The position numbers and the translations under genes were made by a program. From assembly GCA_003862195.1 (NCBI GenBank), contig QOUO01000003.1, forward strand, positions 35,879-99,878: a DNA stretch of 64,000 nt, read 5' to 3'. The DNA is from Coriobacteriaceae bacterium (GTDB lineage: Bacteria > Actinomycetota > Coriobacteriia > Coriobacteriales > Atopobiaceae). Every line of letters begins with the position of its first letter. The first letter of the stretch is position 1. Positions 25,534 to 33,549 of the stretch are shown here, piece by piece. The notes below the pieces were generated by a model. It did no database searches. It had not been told where the DNA came from and worked only from the letters and a program-made list of their open reading frames with translations.

Positions 25534-26463
25534 CTAGGCCACCTCCCCCTTCGTGTGCTTGTCGTCTTGCTTGCTTGCCACCTCGGCAAGGTATGCCTCG
25601 CAGCAGGCCTTTGCGATGGTGCGGACGCGCAGGATGTAGTTTGCGCGCTCCGTTGCGGATATCGCGCCGCGCGAGTCGAGGAGATTGAACGCGTGCGAGC
25701 ACTTCATGACGCAGTCGTAGGCGGGAAGCGGCAGCTTGCGCTCGAGGCAGGCGTTGCACTCGCGCTCGTAGTCGTCAAACTTGTTGCGCATCATCTCGAC
25801 GTTGGCGACCTCGAAGTTGTACGTGGAGAACTCGAACTCGTTCTCGTGGAACACGTCGCCGTACGTCATGGGCGTGCCGTCGGGCAGGTAGCTCCAGACG
25901 AGGTCGTACACGGAGTTGACGCCCTGGGCGTACATGGCGATGCGCTCGAGGCCGTAGGTGATCTCGACGGGGACGGGGTCCACCTCGAGGCCGCCGACCT
26001 GCTGGAAGTACGTGAACTGCGTGACCTCCATGCCGTTGAGCCAGACCTCCCAGCCGAGGCCCCACGCGCCGAGCGTCGGGGACTCCCAGTCGTCCTCAAC
26101 AAAGCGGACGTCGTGGTCGTTGGGGTCGAGGCCGATAGCGGCGAGCGAGCCGAGGTACAGGTCCTGGGAGTCAACCGGGGACGGCTTGAGCAGCACCTGG
26201 AACTGGTAGTAGTGCTGCAGGCGGTTGGGGTTGTCACCGTAGCGGCCGTCGGCCGGACGGCGGCAGGGCTGCGGGTAGCAGGTCCTCCACGCCTGGGGCC
26301 CAAGGGAGCGCAGGAGCGTCGCGGTGTGGAACGTGCCGGCGCCTACCTCGCTGTCGTAGGGCTGCATGACCGTGCACCCCTGTTCTGCCCAGTACTTCTC
26401 GAGCGTCAGGATTATCTCCTGAAACGTAAGCGGCTTGTCGCTCATGTGCTTGTCTGCTCCCAT
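25534..26463 (-). CDS. glyQ: Glycyl-tRNA synthetase alpha subunit
   Basis: The catalytic class II subunit that activates glycine. Clear motifs are [27 protein letters not shown]-like [27 protein letters not shown]-like [27 protein letters not shown]-like [13 protein letters not shown], and [16 protein letters not shown]. Length 309 aa is slightly above the usual 290-300. Two ATGs 18 bases apart are possible starts; the outer one is reported. The two-subunit GlyRS is shared with Firmicutes and many other bacteria, whereas most Actinomycetia use the single-chain form. Confidence 0.96.
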   Translation of the reverse strand: MGADKHMSDKPLTFQEIILTLEKYWAEQGCTVMQPYDSEVGAGTFHTATLLRSLGPQAWRTCYPQPCRRPADGRYGDNPNRLQHYYQFQVLLKPSPVDSQDLYLGSLAAIGLDPNDHDVRFVEDDWESPTLGAWGLGWEVWLNGMEVTQFTYFQQVGGLEVDPVPVEITYGLERIAMYAQGVNSVYDLVWSYLPDGTPMTYGDVFHENEFEFSTYNFEVANVEMMRNKFDDYERECNACLERKLPLPAYDCVMKCSHAFNLLDSRGAISATERANYILRVRTIAKACCEAYLAEVASKQDDKHTKGEVA

Positions 26464-26481
26464 CGTATGTGTGCCCGCGCG

Positions 26482-27057
26482 CTAGAGTCCGCGCGCGTCC
26501 TTGAACGGCCAGAAAATGAATACGGCCCTTGATGATACCGAATCTACGCTCACGGCGCCAAAGTAGCGGGAGTCAAGGGAGTTGGTCCTGTTGTCCCCCA
26601 TCACCCAGATATGACCCGCCGGGACCTTGTACGGATAGCTGATGGCCTCGCCCAGCGTGCTCGAGTACTGCTCGAGCGGGTAGCTGGGCTTCCCCTCCGT
26701 GTAGGACTCGCTCAGCTTCTTGCCGTTGACGTAGACGAAGCCGTTCCTGAGGTCCACGGTGTCGCCCGCGACGGCGATCACGCGCTTGATGAGCGTGGTG
26801 CCGGGCTTCTCGGGGTCGTCGAACGTGACGATGTCACCCCACTTGGGGCTCGAGGTCTTGTAGGTGACCTTCTCGCCCAACAGGCGGTCGCCCTCCTGGA
26901 TCGTGTCGAGCATGGAGCCCGAGGGAACGATGTAGACCTCGGCCACAAAGGCCCTCACCAGGAGCGCGAGGGTCACGCCCACGGCGATCGTGATGACCCA
27001 CTCGAGCCATCCCGGAATCCCCTTGCCGCGCTCCTTCTGTTCAGATGACGCCATCAT
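26482..27057 (-). CDS. lepB: Signal peptidase I
   Basis: A membrane-anchored Ser/Lys protease that removes signal peptides from secreted proteins. After a short charged N-terminus comes a membrane helix (WVITIAVGVTLALLVRAFVAE, about 19-38), then the catalytic Ser motif PSGSMLDTIQEGD, the Lys motif TTLIKRVIAVAGD, and box E GHIWVMGDNRTNSLDSRYFG (GDNRTNSLDSR). Length 191 aa, one transmembrane segment, typical of Gram-positive enzymes. It overlaps trmD by 4 bases. Confidence 0.96.
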   Translation of the reverse strand: MMASSEQKERGKGIPGWLEWVITIAVGVTLALLVRAFVAEVYIVPSGSMLDTIQEGDRLLGEKVTYKTSSPKWGDIVTFDDPEKPGTTLIKRVIAVAGDTVDLRNGFVYVNGKKLSESYTEGKPSYPLEQYSSTLGEAISYPYKVPAGHIWVMGDNRTNSLDSRYFGAVSVDSVSSRAVFIFWPFKDARGL

Positions 27058-27800
27058 TCGTCCTTCCCGTCGGGCTCGTCGAGGATACCGGACACGAAGT
27101 CGCGTTCCTCGTCCGTAAGTTCCGCTGAGTCAAGCAGGTCGGGCCGCCACCTGGCCGTGCGCTCGAGCGCGCTCCTGCGGCGCCACGCGTCCACGGCACC
27201 ATGGTCGCCCGAGAGCAGCACGTCGGGAACGCGCCTTCCCTCGTAGTCGGCGGGTCGCGTATACTGCGCGTACTCCAGCAGCCCATCGCTGAACGACTCG
27301 TCCCGGGCGCTCATCTCGTCTCCAAGGGCCCCGGGCAGGAGCCTCACGACGGAGTCGATAACCACGAGCGCGGCAAGCTCGCCGCCCGTGAGCACGTAGT
27401 CCCCGAGCGAGAAGACCTCGTCCGCCAGCTCGTAGGCGCGCTCGTCCATGCCCTCGTAGCGGCCGCACACCAGGAGCACTCGGTCCAGATGCGACAGCCG
27501 CTCGGCGCAGGCCTCGTCGTAGCGCCTTCCGCAGGGCGAGAAGAACACGACGTGCGGGGCGCAATCCCCCCGTTGCGATATGTCACGAACCGCCTCGAAG
27601 ATCGGGGCAGGCTTCATGAGCATGCCCTGCCCACCCCCGAAGGGGGCGTCGTCCACGGTGTTGTGCCGGTCGTGTGTCCAGTCCCTCAGGTTGTACGCCT
27701 CGAAGTCGAGTATCCCCTTTGCCTGGGCGCGACCCATGATCGACTCGTCGAGGTAGGGCGCGAACACCTGCGGGAAGACGGATAGGGTCTCGAACCTCAA
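27054..27800 (-). CDS. trmD: tRNA (guanine-N1)-methyltransferase
   Basis: TrmD methylates G37 next to the anticodon, preventing +1 frameshifts. The SPOUT trefoil-knot motifs are seen: SVFPQVFAPYLDESI, YNLRDWTHDRHNTVDDAPFGGGQGM (split: DDAPFGGGQGMLMKP), LVCGRYEGMDERAYE, and SLGDYVLTGGELAALVVID. Length 248 aa is normal. The start is TTG, preceded by GGGGAG. It is sandwiched between rimM and lepB with 4-base overlaps at both ends. Confidence 0.96.
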   Translation of the reverse strand: MRFETLSVFPQVFAPYLDESIMGRAQAKGILDFEAYNLRDWTHDRHNTVDDAPFGGGQGMLMKPAPIFEAVRDISQRGDCAPHVVFFSPCGRRYDEACAERLSHLDRVLLVCGRYEGMDERAYELADEVFSLGDYVLTGGELAALVVIDSVVRLLPGALGDEMSARDESFSDGLLEYAQYTRPADYEGRRVPDVLLSGDHGAVDAWRRRSALERTARWRPDLLDSAELTDEERDFVSGILDEPDGKDE

Positions 27801-28318
27801 CGCGCGTCACTCCCCACGGTCCCGTCGGGGACCCTCACGACGATTGAACCTTGCCTGGGAATCTTTACCAGGAACTCATCCACGACGGGCACCATGACCT
27901 CGCCATAGGGACCTTCGACGGTCCAGACGTCGTTTGCCGGACCGACCATGACCTCGGTAACCTTGCCGAGGTAGCCGAGGCGCTCGTCCGTGACGTCACG
28001 GCCCATCAGCCAGTCGACGTCCGAGCGCTCGAACCCGTCGGGCAGGTCCTCCACGCGTGCGAGGAGCGTCTTCCCCACGAGCTTCGATGCGGCCTCGAGG
28101 TCGTCGACACCCTGCAGGTGCACGAGCTGGCCCTTCTCGCCCCCATCTGCGGAGAGCACCTTGCGCCAGCGCGGTCCCTTAAGCGCGGGGGGAACGACGC
28201 AGACCTCGAGACCCTTGCTCACAATCGAAGGAAGGCCGTGAACGGGAACCGTCACGACCTCCCCCCTTCTGCCGTGGGCCTTGACCACACGGCTTATGGC
28301 TCTGTATTCGTTATGCAC
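27797..28318 (-). CDS. rimM: 16S rRNA processing protein RimM
   Basis: RimM binds S19 and helps mature the 30S head. The N-terminal RimM domain has RVVKAHGRRGEVVTVP, and the C-terminal PRC-barrel has LMGRDVTDERLGYLGKVTEV, WTVEGPYGEVMVPVVDEFL and a basic tail. Length 173 aa. The start is a GTG just after the KH-protein stop. The rpsP-KH-rimM-trmD order is a classic conserved cluster. Confidence 0.94.
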   Translation of the reverse strand: MHNEYRAISRVVKAHGRRGEVVTVPVHGLPSIVSKGLEVCVVPPALKGPRWRKVLSADGGEKGQLVHLQGVDDLEAASKLVGKTLLARVEDLPDGFERSDVDWLMGRDVTDERLGYLGKVTEVMVGPANDVWTVEGPYGEVMVPVVDEFLVKIPRQGSIVVRVPDGTVGSDAR

Positions 28319-28325
28319 GAGACGT

Positions 28326-28631
28326 CTAGCCCAGAACCTCTACTTCCACGGAGGTGCCGACCCTCGAGCCGAGCGCGCGAGCGAGCGTGCGGATGGCCTT
28401 GATGGTGCGTCCCCTCCTGCCGATTATCCTTCCGGCATCCTCCTCGGCGCACGAGACCTCGATGAGGGCGGAACCCTCGCTGTCGGTCACGTCGAGAGAT
28501 ACGGCGTCCTCATTCGTCACGAGTCCGCAGACGATGTACTCGACGAGGTCCGCGACCTTGTCGGAGGCAAGCTCCTCGGAGTCGTCAGAGAGCTGGTCCA
28601 GGGAATCGACGTCCTCGATTTCCTCGGACAC
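28326..28631 (-). CDS. khpA: KH-domain RNA-binding protein (KhpA/YlqC family)
   Basis: A small KH protein (101 aa) between rpsP and rimM. The nucleic-acid-binding GXXG lies in AGRIIGRRGRTIKAIRTLARAL near residues 66-87 (GRRG). The N-terminal 25 residues are unusually acidic (EEIEDVDSLDQLSDDSEE). In Firmicutes KhpA pairs with KhpB/Jag and affects cell elongation and division mRNAs; this role is by family. The start is a GTG at 28629-28631; an open frame further upstream is rpsP shadow. It begins 5 bases after the rpsP stop. Confidence 0.92.
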   Translation of the reverse strand: MSEEIEDVDSLDQLSDDSEELASDKVADLVEYIVCGLVTNEDAVSLDVTDSEGSALIEVSCAEEDAGRIIGRRGRTIKAIRTLARALGSRVGTSVEVEVLG

Positions 28632-28636
28632 GATGC

Positions 28637-28957
28637 CTACTCCGCGTTCTCGGCGGCGGCAGCGGCCTTGGCTGCGGCCTTCTTGGAGAGCTTCTGCTTC
28701 TTCTCGGGAGCGGGAGCGTCGGAGCGTGCGATGTCGATCAGGTGAGCGACGGCGTTGGAGGGCTGGGCACCCTTGGCGACCCACTCGTCGATCTTCTCGA
28801 GGTCGAGGTCGATGGTCTTGGGGCTGGTCAGCGGGTTGTAGCGGCCAACGAGCTCGATGTAACGGCCATCGCGGGGCATGCGGCCGTCAGCGACGACGAC
28901 GCGGTAGTACGGACGCTTCTTTGCACCGTGACGGGCGAGACGAATCTTAACTGCCAA
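28637..28957 (-). CDS. rpsP: 30S ribosomal protein S16
   Basis: S16 is an early 30S assembly protein. The 106-aa product has [35 protein letters not shown] and [16 protein letters not shown], followed by a 30-residue Lys/Ala-rich tail. The start is TTG with AAAGGAG upstream, rare for a ribosomal protein gene. It heads the rpsP-khpA-rimM-trmD-lepB-glyQ-glyS-regulator run. The leader contains a 7-bp GCGGCGC/GCGCCGC hairpin (arms 29004-29010 and 28978-28984) just upstream of the ribosome binding site. Confidence 0.96.
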   Translation of the reverse strand: MAVKIRLARHGAKKRPYYRVVVADGRMPRDGRYIELVGRYNPLTSPKTIDLDLEKIDEWVAKGAQPSNAVAHLIDIARSDAPAPEKKQKLSKKAAAKAAAAAENAE

Positions 28958-29033
28958 AACAAAACTCCTTTACACGCGCGGCGCCGGGGTTAGTTGAGTT
29001 TGTGCGCCGCATAGCTGCAATCAGCGACTCTAT

Positions 29034-29061
29034 ATGATACGACACCCCACGGGAGTCTCAA
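29034..29061 (-). promoter_or_regulatory. Promoter of the rpsP operon with an inverted repeat
   Basis: Minus-strand TTGAGA (29056-29061) and TATCAT (29034-29039), 16 bp apart. An 8-bp inverted repeat ACGACACC (29039-29046) and GGTGTCGT (29062-29069) flanks the spacer and -35, which would suit a repressor operator. The intergenic region also holds the divergent promoter of the two-component system. Confidence 0.6.
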
Positions 29062-29120
29062 GGTGTCGTTTCTGTGAACCTTGTGGAGCATTTTTGCACG
29101 CAAAATGGCGCGTGCGTACT

Positions 29121-29152
29121 TTAAGACGCAATTAAGGGCACGTGCCTATATT
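29121..29152 (+). promoter_or_regulatory. Promoter of the two-component system with an 11-bp-spaced direct repeat
   Basis: A plus-strand -10 TATATT (29147-29152) lacks a good -35 (AGACGC). Instead TTAAG occurs twice with 11-bp periodicity (29121-29125 and 29132-29136) across the -35 position. OmpR/PhoP-type regulators bind such one-turn direct repeats, so autoregulation by the downstream regulator is plausible but inferred. Confidence 0.5.
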
Positions 29153-29196
29153 GCTACTAGAAACACGGAATTCAGCTTTCCAAAGGAGGAAGCCAC

Positions 29197-29877
29197 ATGA
29201 ACGTTCTGGTTGTCGAGGATGAGAGGAACCTGGCCGACGCAATCGTGAGGATCGTCTCGGACGCGGGATTCAACTGCGAGGCCGTGTATGACGGCAACAC
29301 CGGACTCACCGCCGCGGAGAGCGGTCTGTACGACGCGGTGATCATGGATGTCATGCTGCCCGGGCTCGACGGCATCCAGATCACGAAGGAGCTCCGCCAC
29401 AAGGGCAACTCCATCCCCATCCTCATGCTCACCGCCAGGACGTCAACCACGGACAAGGTCGAGGGCCTCGACGCCGGCGCCGACGACTACATGACCAAGC
29501 CGTTCGAGGCACCCGAGCTGCTCGCGAGGCTTCGCGCCCTCACGCGCAGGCAGGGCGACGTCGTGATCGACACCGTGACGTTTGCGGACATCACGCTCGA
29601 CCTCGAGACGCACGACCTCTCCTGCGGGCCCCACACGGTGCACCTGTCCGGCAAGGAGTTCGAGGTCCTCAAGATGCTGATGAGCTCCAACGCCCGCGTC
29701 GTGTCAAAGCAGGACCTTCTCACCCGCGTGTGGGGCGCCGACGCCGAGGCGTCCGAGAACTCCGTCGAGGCGTACGTCTCGTTCCTGCGCAAGAAGCTCA
29801 ACCACGTCCACTCGAAGGTCCAGATCACGACGCTTCGCATGCTCGGCTACAGGCTCGAGGTGTTCGACGAGGAGTAG
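29197..29877 (+). CDS. OmpR/PhoB-family response regulator
   Basis: A 226-aa two-domain regulator. The receiver has acidic residues at 7-9 (EDE), the phosphoacceptor Asp51 in VIMDVMLPGLDG, Thr79 in MLTA and Lys101 in MTKPFE. The C-terminal winged helix (about 128-223) has the OmpR pattern HLSGKEFEVLKMLMSS, LTRVWG, and SVEAYVSFLRKKL with RMLGYRLE. The ATG follows AGGAGG. It is co-transcribed with the histidine kinase 15 bp downstream. It starts a plus-strand unit divergent from the rpsP operon. The stimulus and targets cannot be told. Confidence 0.95.
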   Translation: MNVLVVEDERNLADAIVRIVSDAGFNCEAVYDGNTGLTAAESGLYDAVIMDVMLPGLDGIQITKELRHKGNSIPILMLTARTSTTDKVEGLDAGADDYMTKPFEAPELLARLRALTRRQGDVVIDTVTFADITLDLETHDLSCGPHTVHLSGKEFEVLKMLMSSNARVVSKQDLLTRVWGADAEASENSVEAYVSFLRKKLNHVHSKVQITTLRMLGYRLEVFDEE

Positions 29878-29892
29878 CGGCGGTATCCGCAC

Positions 29893-31152
29893 ATGATAAA
29901 GAAGCTCAAGCGCAAGTTCATTCTTATCGTCATGACGCTCGTGGGGCTCGTCCTCGCGGGCGTTCTCGGCATGTCGCTGTATTCCACCTACGTCAACCAG
30001 CAGAACCTCATCAACGAGGCGCTCGACCGCAACCTCGAGGGCAGCATCGACTCCGTGCCCGTCATCGGCGCGCAGCACGAGCCCGGCGACGGCAAGCAGC
30101 ACGGCAACATGCTCGCGCTCGGGATCGAGATCTCCTCCGAGGGCGTCGTGCTCCAGACCAGCGACGCGCCCGTCAACATCAACACGAGCGTGCTCAAGCA
30201 CGTCATCAAGCTCGTGCTCAAGTCCAACGAGTCCCAGGGCACCATTCGCAAGAACCACGTCTCGTGGAAGTCCGCCACCACCGCGACGGGCAGCATCCGC
30301 ATCGCCCTGGTGGACACGTCCGCCGTCGACGCCACGTTCCAGAACACCCTCATAAGGGACCTCGAGATCATAGTCATCGGTCTTCTCGTCCTCTCCGTGA
30401 TCACGTGGTTCCTGGCGGATTGGGCACTCAAGCCCGTCAAGCGCGCCTGGGAGCAGCAGCAGCGCTTTGTGGCGGACGCGTCGCACGAGCTCAAGACGCC
30501 CCTTGCGGTCATCATCGCGAACACCCAGATATTGGAGAAGGACACGTCCATCCCGGCTTCGAGCAAGCGCTGGATCGACAGCACGGAGGAGGAGTCGCGC
30601 CACATGAAGGCGCTCGTGAACGACCTGCTGCAGCTCGCCCGCGCTGACGAGAGCTCCGCCGGCATCACGGACGCGCTCAAGCGCGAGGACGTGGACTTTT
30701 CCGACCTCGTGGGCGAGGCGGCGCTGGAGTTTGACGCCGTTGCCTTCGAGCGCGGCATCACTATAGACGACGACGTGACCGAGGGCATCCACGTGAACGG
30801 CGACTCGGAGTGGCTCGAGCGCCTGGTCAAGATCCTGATCGACAACGCCGTCAAGTACGCCGACGCGAACTCGACGGTGAGCGTCACGCTCTCCCGCAAG
30901 GGCGGAAAGGGCGGCAAGGCCAAGGGCTGCGTGCTCAAGGTCAACAACCGCGGAAACGTGATCTCACCCGAGGACCTCAAGCACATATTCGACCGCTTCT
31001 ACCGCTCGGACAAGGCGCGCAGCAGGACCGACGGCCAGGGCGGCTTTGGCCTGGGCCTTGCCATCGCGAAGGGCATAACCGAGGCCCATGGCGGCTCCAT
31101 CGCGTGCACGAGCACCGCGGAGGCGGGCACCACGTTCACGGTCACCCTCTAG
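29893..31152 (+). CDS. Membrane sensor histidine kinase
   Basis: The cognate kinase of the preceding regulator (419 aa). Membrane helix 1 is at about 9-30, an extracellular sensor of about 125 residues follows, and helix 2 is at about 157-176. The H-box ASHELKTPLAVII places phospho-His at 198, only about 20 residues after helix 2, so there is no full HAMP domain. The catalytic domain has LIDNAVKYAD (N-box), FDRFYRSDKARS (F-box) and GFGLGLAIAKGI (G2 box). The extracellular part has no recognisable fold and is Ser/Val/Asn-rich. Confidence 0.93.
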   Translation: MIKKLKRKFILIVMTLVGLVLAGVLGMSLYSTYVNQQNLINEALDRNLEGSIDSVPVIGAQHEPGDGKQHGNMLALGIEISSEGVVLQTSDAPVNINTSVLKHVIKLVLKSNESQGTIRKNHVSWKSATTATGSIRIALVDTSAVDATFQNTLIRDLEIIVIGLLVLSVITWFLADWALKPVKRAWEQQQRFVADASHELKTPLAVIIANTQILEKDTSIPASSKRWIDSTEEESRHMKALVNDLLQLARADESSAGITDALKREDVDFSDLVGEAALEFDAVAFERGITIDDDVTEGIHVNGDSEWLERLVKILIDNAVKYADANSTVSVTLSRKGGKGGKAKGCVLKVNNRGNVISPEDLKHIFDRFYRSDKARSRTDGQGGFGLGLAIAKGITEAHGGSIACTSTAEAGTTFTVTL

Positions 31153-31156
31153 CGCG

Positions 31157-31184
31157 TGGCAACGCGGGCGCGCCGCCCTATAAT
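31157..31184 (+). promoter_or_regulatory. Promoter upstream of dinB
   Basis: Consensus TATAAT at 31179-31184, with TGGCAA (31157-31162) 16 bp upstream. Transcription would start near 31191, leaving a leader of about 40 nt with the GGAGG site used by the ATG at 31231. It sits in the 78-bp gap after the kinase gene. Confidence 0.5.
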
Positions 31185-31230
31185 CCTTCCCATGGAACAC
31201 GTTTCGGACATGGCAGAGGCGGAGGGCGGC

Positions 31231-32508
31231 ATGGCGCTCCCCTGGTCCGGCAAGGCCATAGGCCTGCTGGACCTTGACGCGTTCTTCGCATCCGTGGAGC
31301 AGCTGGACCACCCCGAGTGGCGAGGCAAGCCCGTCATCGTGGGCGGCTCCGCCGACCGTCGCGGCGTGGTGTCGACGGCGTCCTACGAGGCGCGCCGCTT
31401 TGGCGTCCACTCCGCCATGCCGTCATGGCAGGCCGAGCGCCTCTGCCCCAACGCCATCTGGACCCGCGGCCACTACGACCGCTACCGCGAGATGTCGCGC
31501 GCGGTCATGTCGCTCATCCTGGACGAGACGCCCCTGGTGGAGCAGGTCTCCATAGACGAGGCGTTCTTCGACGTCACACCCGGTCGCTACTCGCGCGAGA
31601 GCCCCATCGCGATCTGCCGGCGCCTGCAGCGGCGCGTGGCGGAGCTCGGCATCACCTGCTCCATCGGCCTCGGCACCAACAAGACGATCGCGAAGATCGC
31701 CTCGGAGCGCCAGAAACCCCGCGGCATGACGGTCGTGCTTCCCGGTACGGAGGCGCAGTTCCTGGCACCGCTTCCCGTGGGAGCGATGAGCGGCGTGGGC
31801 TCCGCAACGGAGGCACACCTGCGCGAGATGGGCATCAGGACGCTGGGCGACCTCGCTCGACAGGACGAGGAGCGCATGCAAAGGTCGTTCGGCATACAGG
31901 GCCCGCGGCTCGTGGAGCGCGCGGCGGGACGCGAGGTGTCGACCGTACGCGCGGAGGCCACGCCCGCGGAGGTCAAGTTCGTCTCGAACGAGCGCACCTT
32001 CGCCCACGACCTCACGAGCGAGCAGGACGTCACTGCCGCCATCAGGATGGTGAGCTCGCTCGTGGGCACCCGGCTGCGCCGCAAGGGCCTCAGGGGCCAG
32101 CAGGTCACGCTCAAGCTGCGCTTCTCGCTCAAGAAGACGAGGACCGCCCAACGCCAGTTGGACGGTCCCACAGACGACGAGCATGTGTTTGGTGCGGCCG
32201 CCGTCGAGCTGCTCTCCGGCATCTGGCAACCCGGAACGCCGGTGCGCCTGGTCGGCGTGGCGGTGAGCGGCTTTGGCCCCGCAAGGCCCCATCAGCAAAG
32301 GCTGGAGCTCTTCTCGCCCAATGCGGGCGAGAAGGACGAGGCACCGCAGGCTGACGCCAGGCCTCACAGGGACCTCAGGGCGCTCTCCGTGGCCGCCGAC
32401 GAGGTGCGCGCCCGCTTTGGCAGGGACGCCCTCAACATGGGGCGTGACCTCAGGATCGGGCGCGACGCCTCGGACACGTCGCCCATGAACAAGCCGGACG
32501 AAACCTGA
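31231..32508 (+). CDS. dinB: DNA polymerase IV (Y-family translesion polymerase)
   Basis: An error-prone Y-family polymerase for lesion bypass. Catalytic acidic residues lie in LLDLDAFFASVEQ and SIDEAFFDV; also visible are SYEARRFGVHSAMP, the GIGLGTNKTIAKIAS-like helix (SIGLGTNKTIAKIAS) and GVGSATEAHLREMGI (HhH thumb). The little-finger domain follows, then a 50-residue tail after RLELF. The chosen ATG has GGAGG five bases upstream; an ATG at 31192 would sit almost at the transcription start and lacks a site. The tail does not show a clear beta-clamp QL motif beyond QRLELF. It follows the kinase gene but may have its own promoter. Confidence 0.93.
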   Translation: MALPWSGKAIGLLDLDAFFASVEQLDHPEWRGKPVIVGGSADRRGVVSTASYEARRFGVHSAMPSWQAERLCPNAIWTRGHYDRYREMSRAVMSLILDETPLVEQVSIDEAFFDVTPGRYSRESPIAICRRLQRRVAELGITCSIGLGTNKTIAKIASERQKPRGMTVVLPGTEAQFLAPLPVGAMSGVGSATEAHLREMGIRTLGDLARQDEERMQRSFGIQGPRLVERAAGREVSTVRAEATPAEVKFVSNERTFAHDLTSEQDVTAAIRMVSSLVGTRLRRKGLRGQQVTLKLRFSLKKTRTAQRQLDGPTDDEHVFGAAAVELLSGIWQPGTPVRLVGVAVSGFGPARPHQQRLELFSPNAGEKDEAPQADARPHRDLRALSVAADEVRARFGRDALNMGRDLRIGRDASDTSPMNKPDET

Positions 32509-32544
32509 CGTCCCAGCCGCGCGACGGCGCCTGATGGCACCCCG

Positions 32545-32901
32545 CTACTGCTCGAGCTCGAGCGGCACGCGCGGGGCGTCGCCCCAGAGGTTCTCCAGGC
32601 GATAGAAGTCCCTGGTCTCAGGCTTGAAGACGTGGCACACGAGCGAGCCGTAGTCCATGAGGAGCCAACCGGAGCCGCCGCGGCCCTCCGTCGAGATCGG
32701 CTTGGTGCCGCACTCCTCGAGCACGCGCTTCTTGATCTCCTCAACCACGGCGTCCATCTGCGGGTTGTTCTGCGTGGTGCAGATGAGGAAGTAGTCGCAC
32801 ACGTCCGTGAGGCCGCGCAGGTCGAGCAGCACGATGTCCTGCGCCTTCTTGGCGTCGGCGGCCGCCGCGGCGACCTTTGCCATATCGAGTGATTCTGCCA
32901 T
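32545..32901 (-). CDS. rsfS: Ribosomal silencing factor RsfS
   Basis: RsfS binds L14 and blocks 30S-50S joining under nutrient limitation. The 118-aa product has KAQDIVLLDLRGLTDVCDYFLICT, QMDAVVEEIKKRV, GGSGWLLMDYGSLVCHVF (split: WLLMDYGSLVCHVF) and the C-terminal RDFYRLENLWGDAPRV. It ends the nadD-yqeK-rsfS series, the conserved order, and converges with dinB across 36 bp with no clear terminator. Confidence 0.94.
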   Translation of the reverse strand: MAESLDMAKVAAAAADAKKAQDIVLLDLRGLTDVCDYFLICTTQNNPQMDAVVEEIKKRVLEECGTKPISTEGRGGSGWLLMDYGSLVCHVFKPETRDFYRLENLWGDAPRVPLELEQ

Positions 32902-32921
32902 GTGAGTTCCCTTCCGCCTTC

Positions 32922-33545
32922 CTAGCGCGACTGCGCGCGCCGCAGGACGAGCTTGTTGTAGATGTCGAGCGTTCCCGGATAGAGGTAGCGCCTGGTGTCG
33001 ATCACGTACGAGAGACCGCCGCAGAACGACTCGTAGTACACGTCGTCGAGCGGCGCCTTGCCCACCATCTCACGCACGCGCTCGATGCCGGGCGACGACT
33101 TGCGGAGCGGCTCGATACCGTCCGCCACGAAGACGACCTCCTGCAGCGGCGTCATGTCCGCCGCGCCCGTGGTGTGCCGTGCTATGGCGAGAAACACGTC
33201 CCCCGGGAGCTCCGGATAGAGCTCGGGAAGCTCGCGCGCCGCAACGACCCCGTGCAGGAGCGGCCTCACGAGAGAGAGGTCAACGCCGAAGTCGATCCCC
33301 AGGGACATGGCGCGCGCCTCGAGCTCGTCGTCAGGCACGACCTTGTCCCAGTCGTGCAGGATGCCCGCCGTCCTGGCGAGGTACGGGTCGACGCCGTACT
33401 CGAGTGCCATCGCCTCCGCCGTCTTAGCGACGGAAAGCGAGTGCGCGAGCCGCCTTGGCTTGACGTCCCGCATGCGCTCCGTCACGTCATGCTCGAGCTT
33501 CTCGATCTCCGCCCGTTGCGCGGGCGTGTACGCTGGCTCCGCCAT
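32922..33545 (-). CDS. yqeK: HD-domain hydrolase, YqeK family
   Basis: YqeK-type proteins are HD phosphohydrolases; members from Gram-positives hydrolyse Ap4A symmetrically. HD-domain metal ligands: RLAHSLSVAKTAEAMA, AGILHDWDK, LLHGVVAARE and VFLAIARHTTG with VFVADGIEP. The N-terminal 20 codons of the longest open frame are shadow of nadD; the ATG at 33543-33545 gives 207 aa, and starts 4 bases after the nadD stop. Its location between nadD and rsfS is diagnostic. Confidence 0.92.
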   Translation of the reverse strand: MAEPAYTPAQRAEIEKLEHDVTERMRDVKPRRLAHSLSVAKTAEAMALEYGVDPYLARTAGILHDWDKVVPDDELEARAMSLGIDFGVDLSLVRPLLHGVVAARELPELYPELPGDVFLAIARHTTGAADMTPLQEVVFVADGIEPLRKSSPGIERVREMVGKAPLDDVYYESFCGGLSYVIDTRRYLYPGTLDIYNKLVLRRAQSR

Positions 33546-33549
33546 GCAA

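Noticed and set aside
31192-31230. ATG at 31192 as dinB start, and a LexA-like box GGAACACGTTTCGG at 31194-31207
   Set aside because: The ATG sits almost on the predicted transcription start and lacks a ribosome binding site, whereas 31231 has GGAGG. The box does not fit GAAC-N4-GTTC spacing, so SOS control is not supported.
32509-32544. Possible bidirectional terminator between dinB and rsfS
   Set aside because: Only a short GCCG/CGGC hairpin without a T-tract is present; not enough to call.
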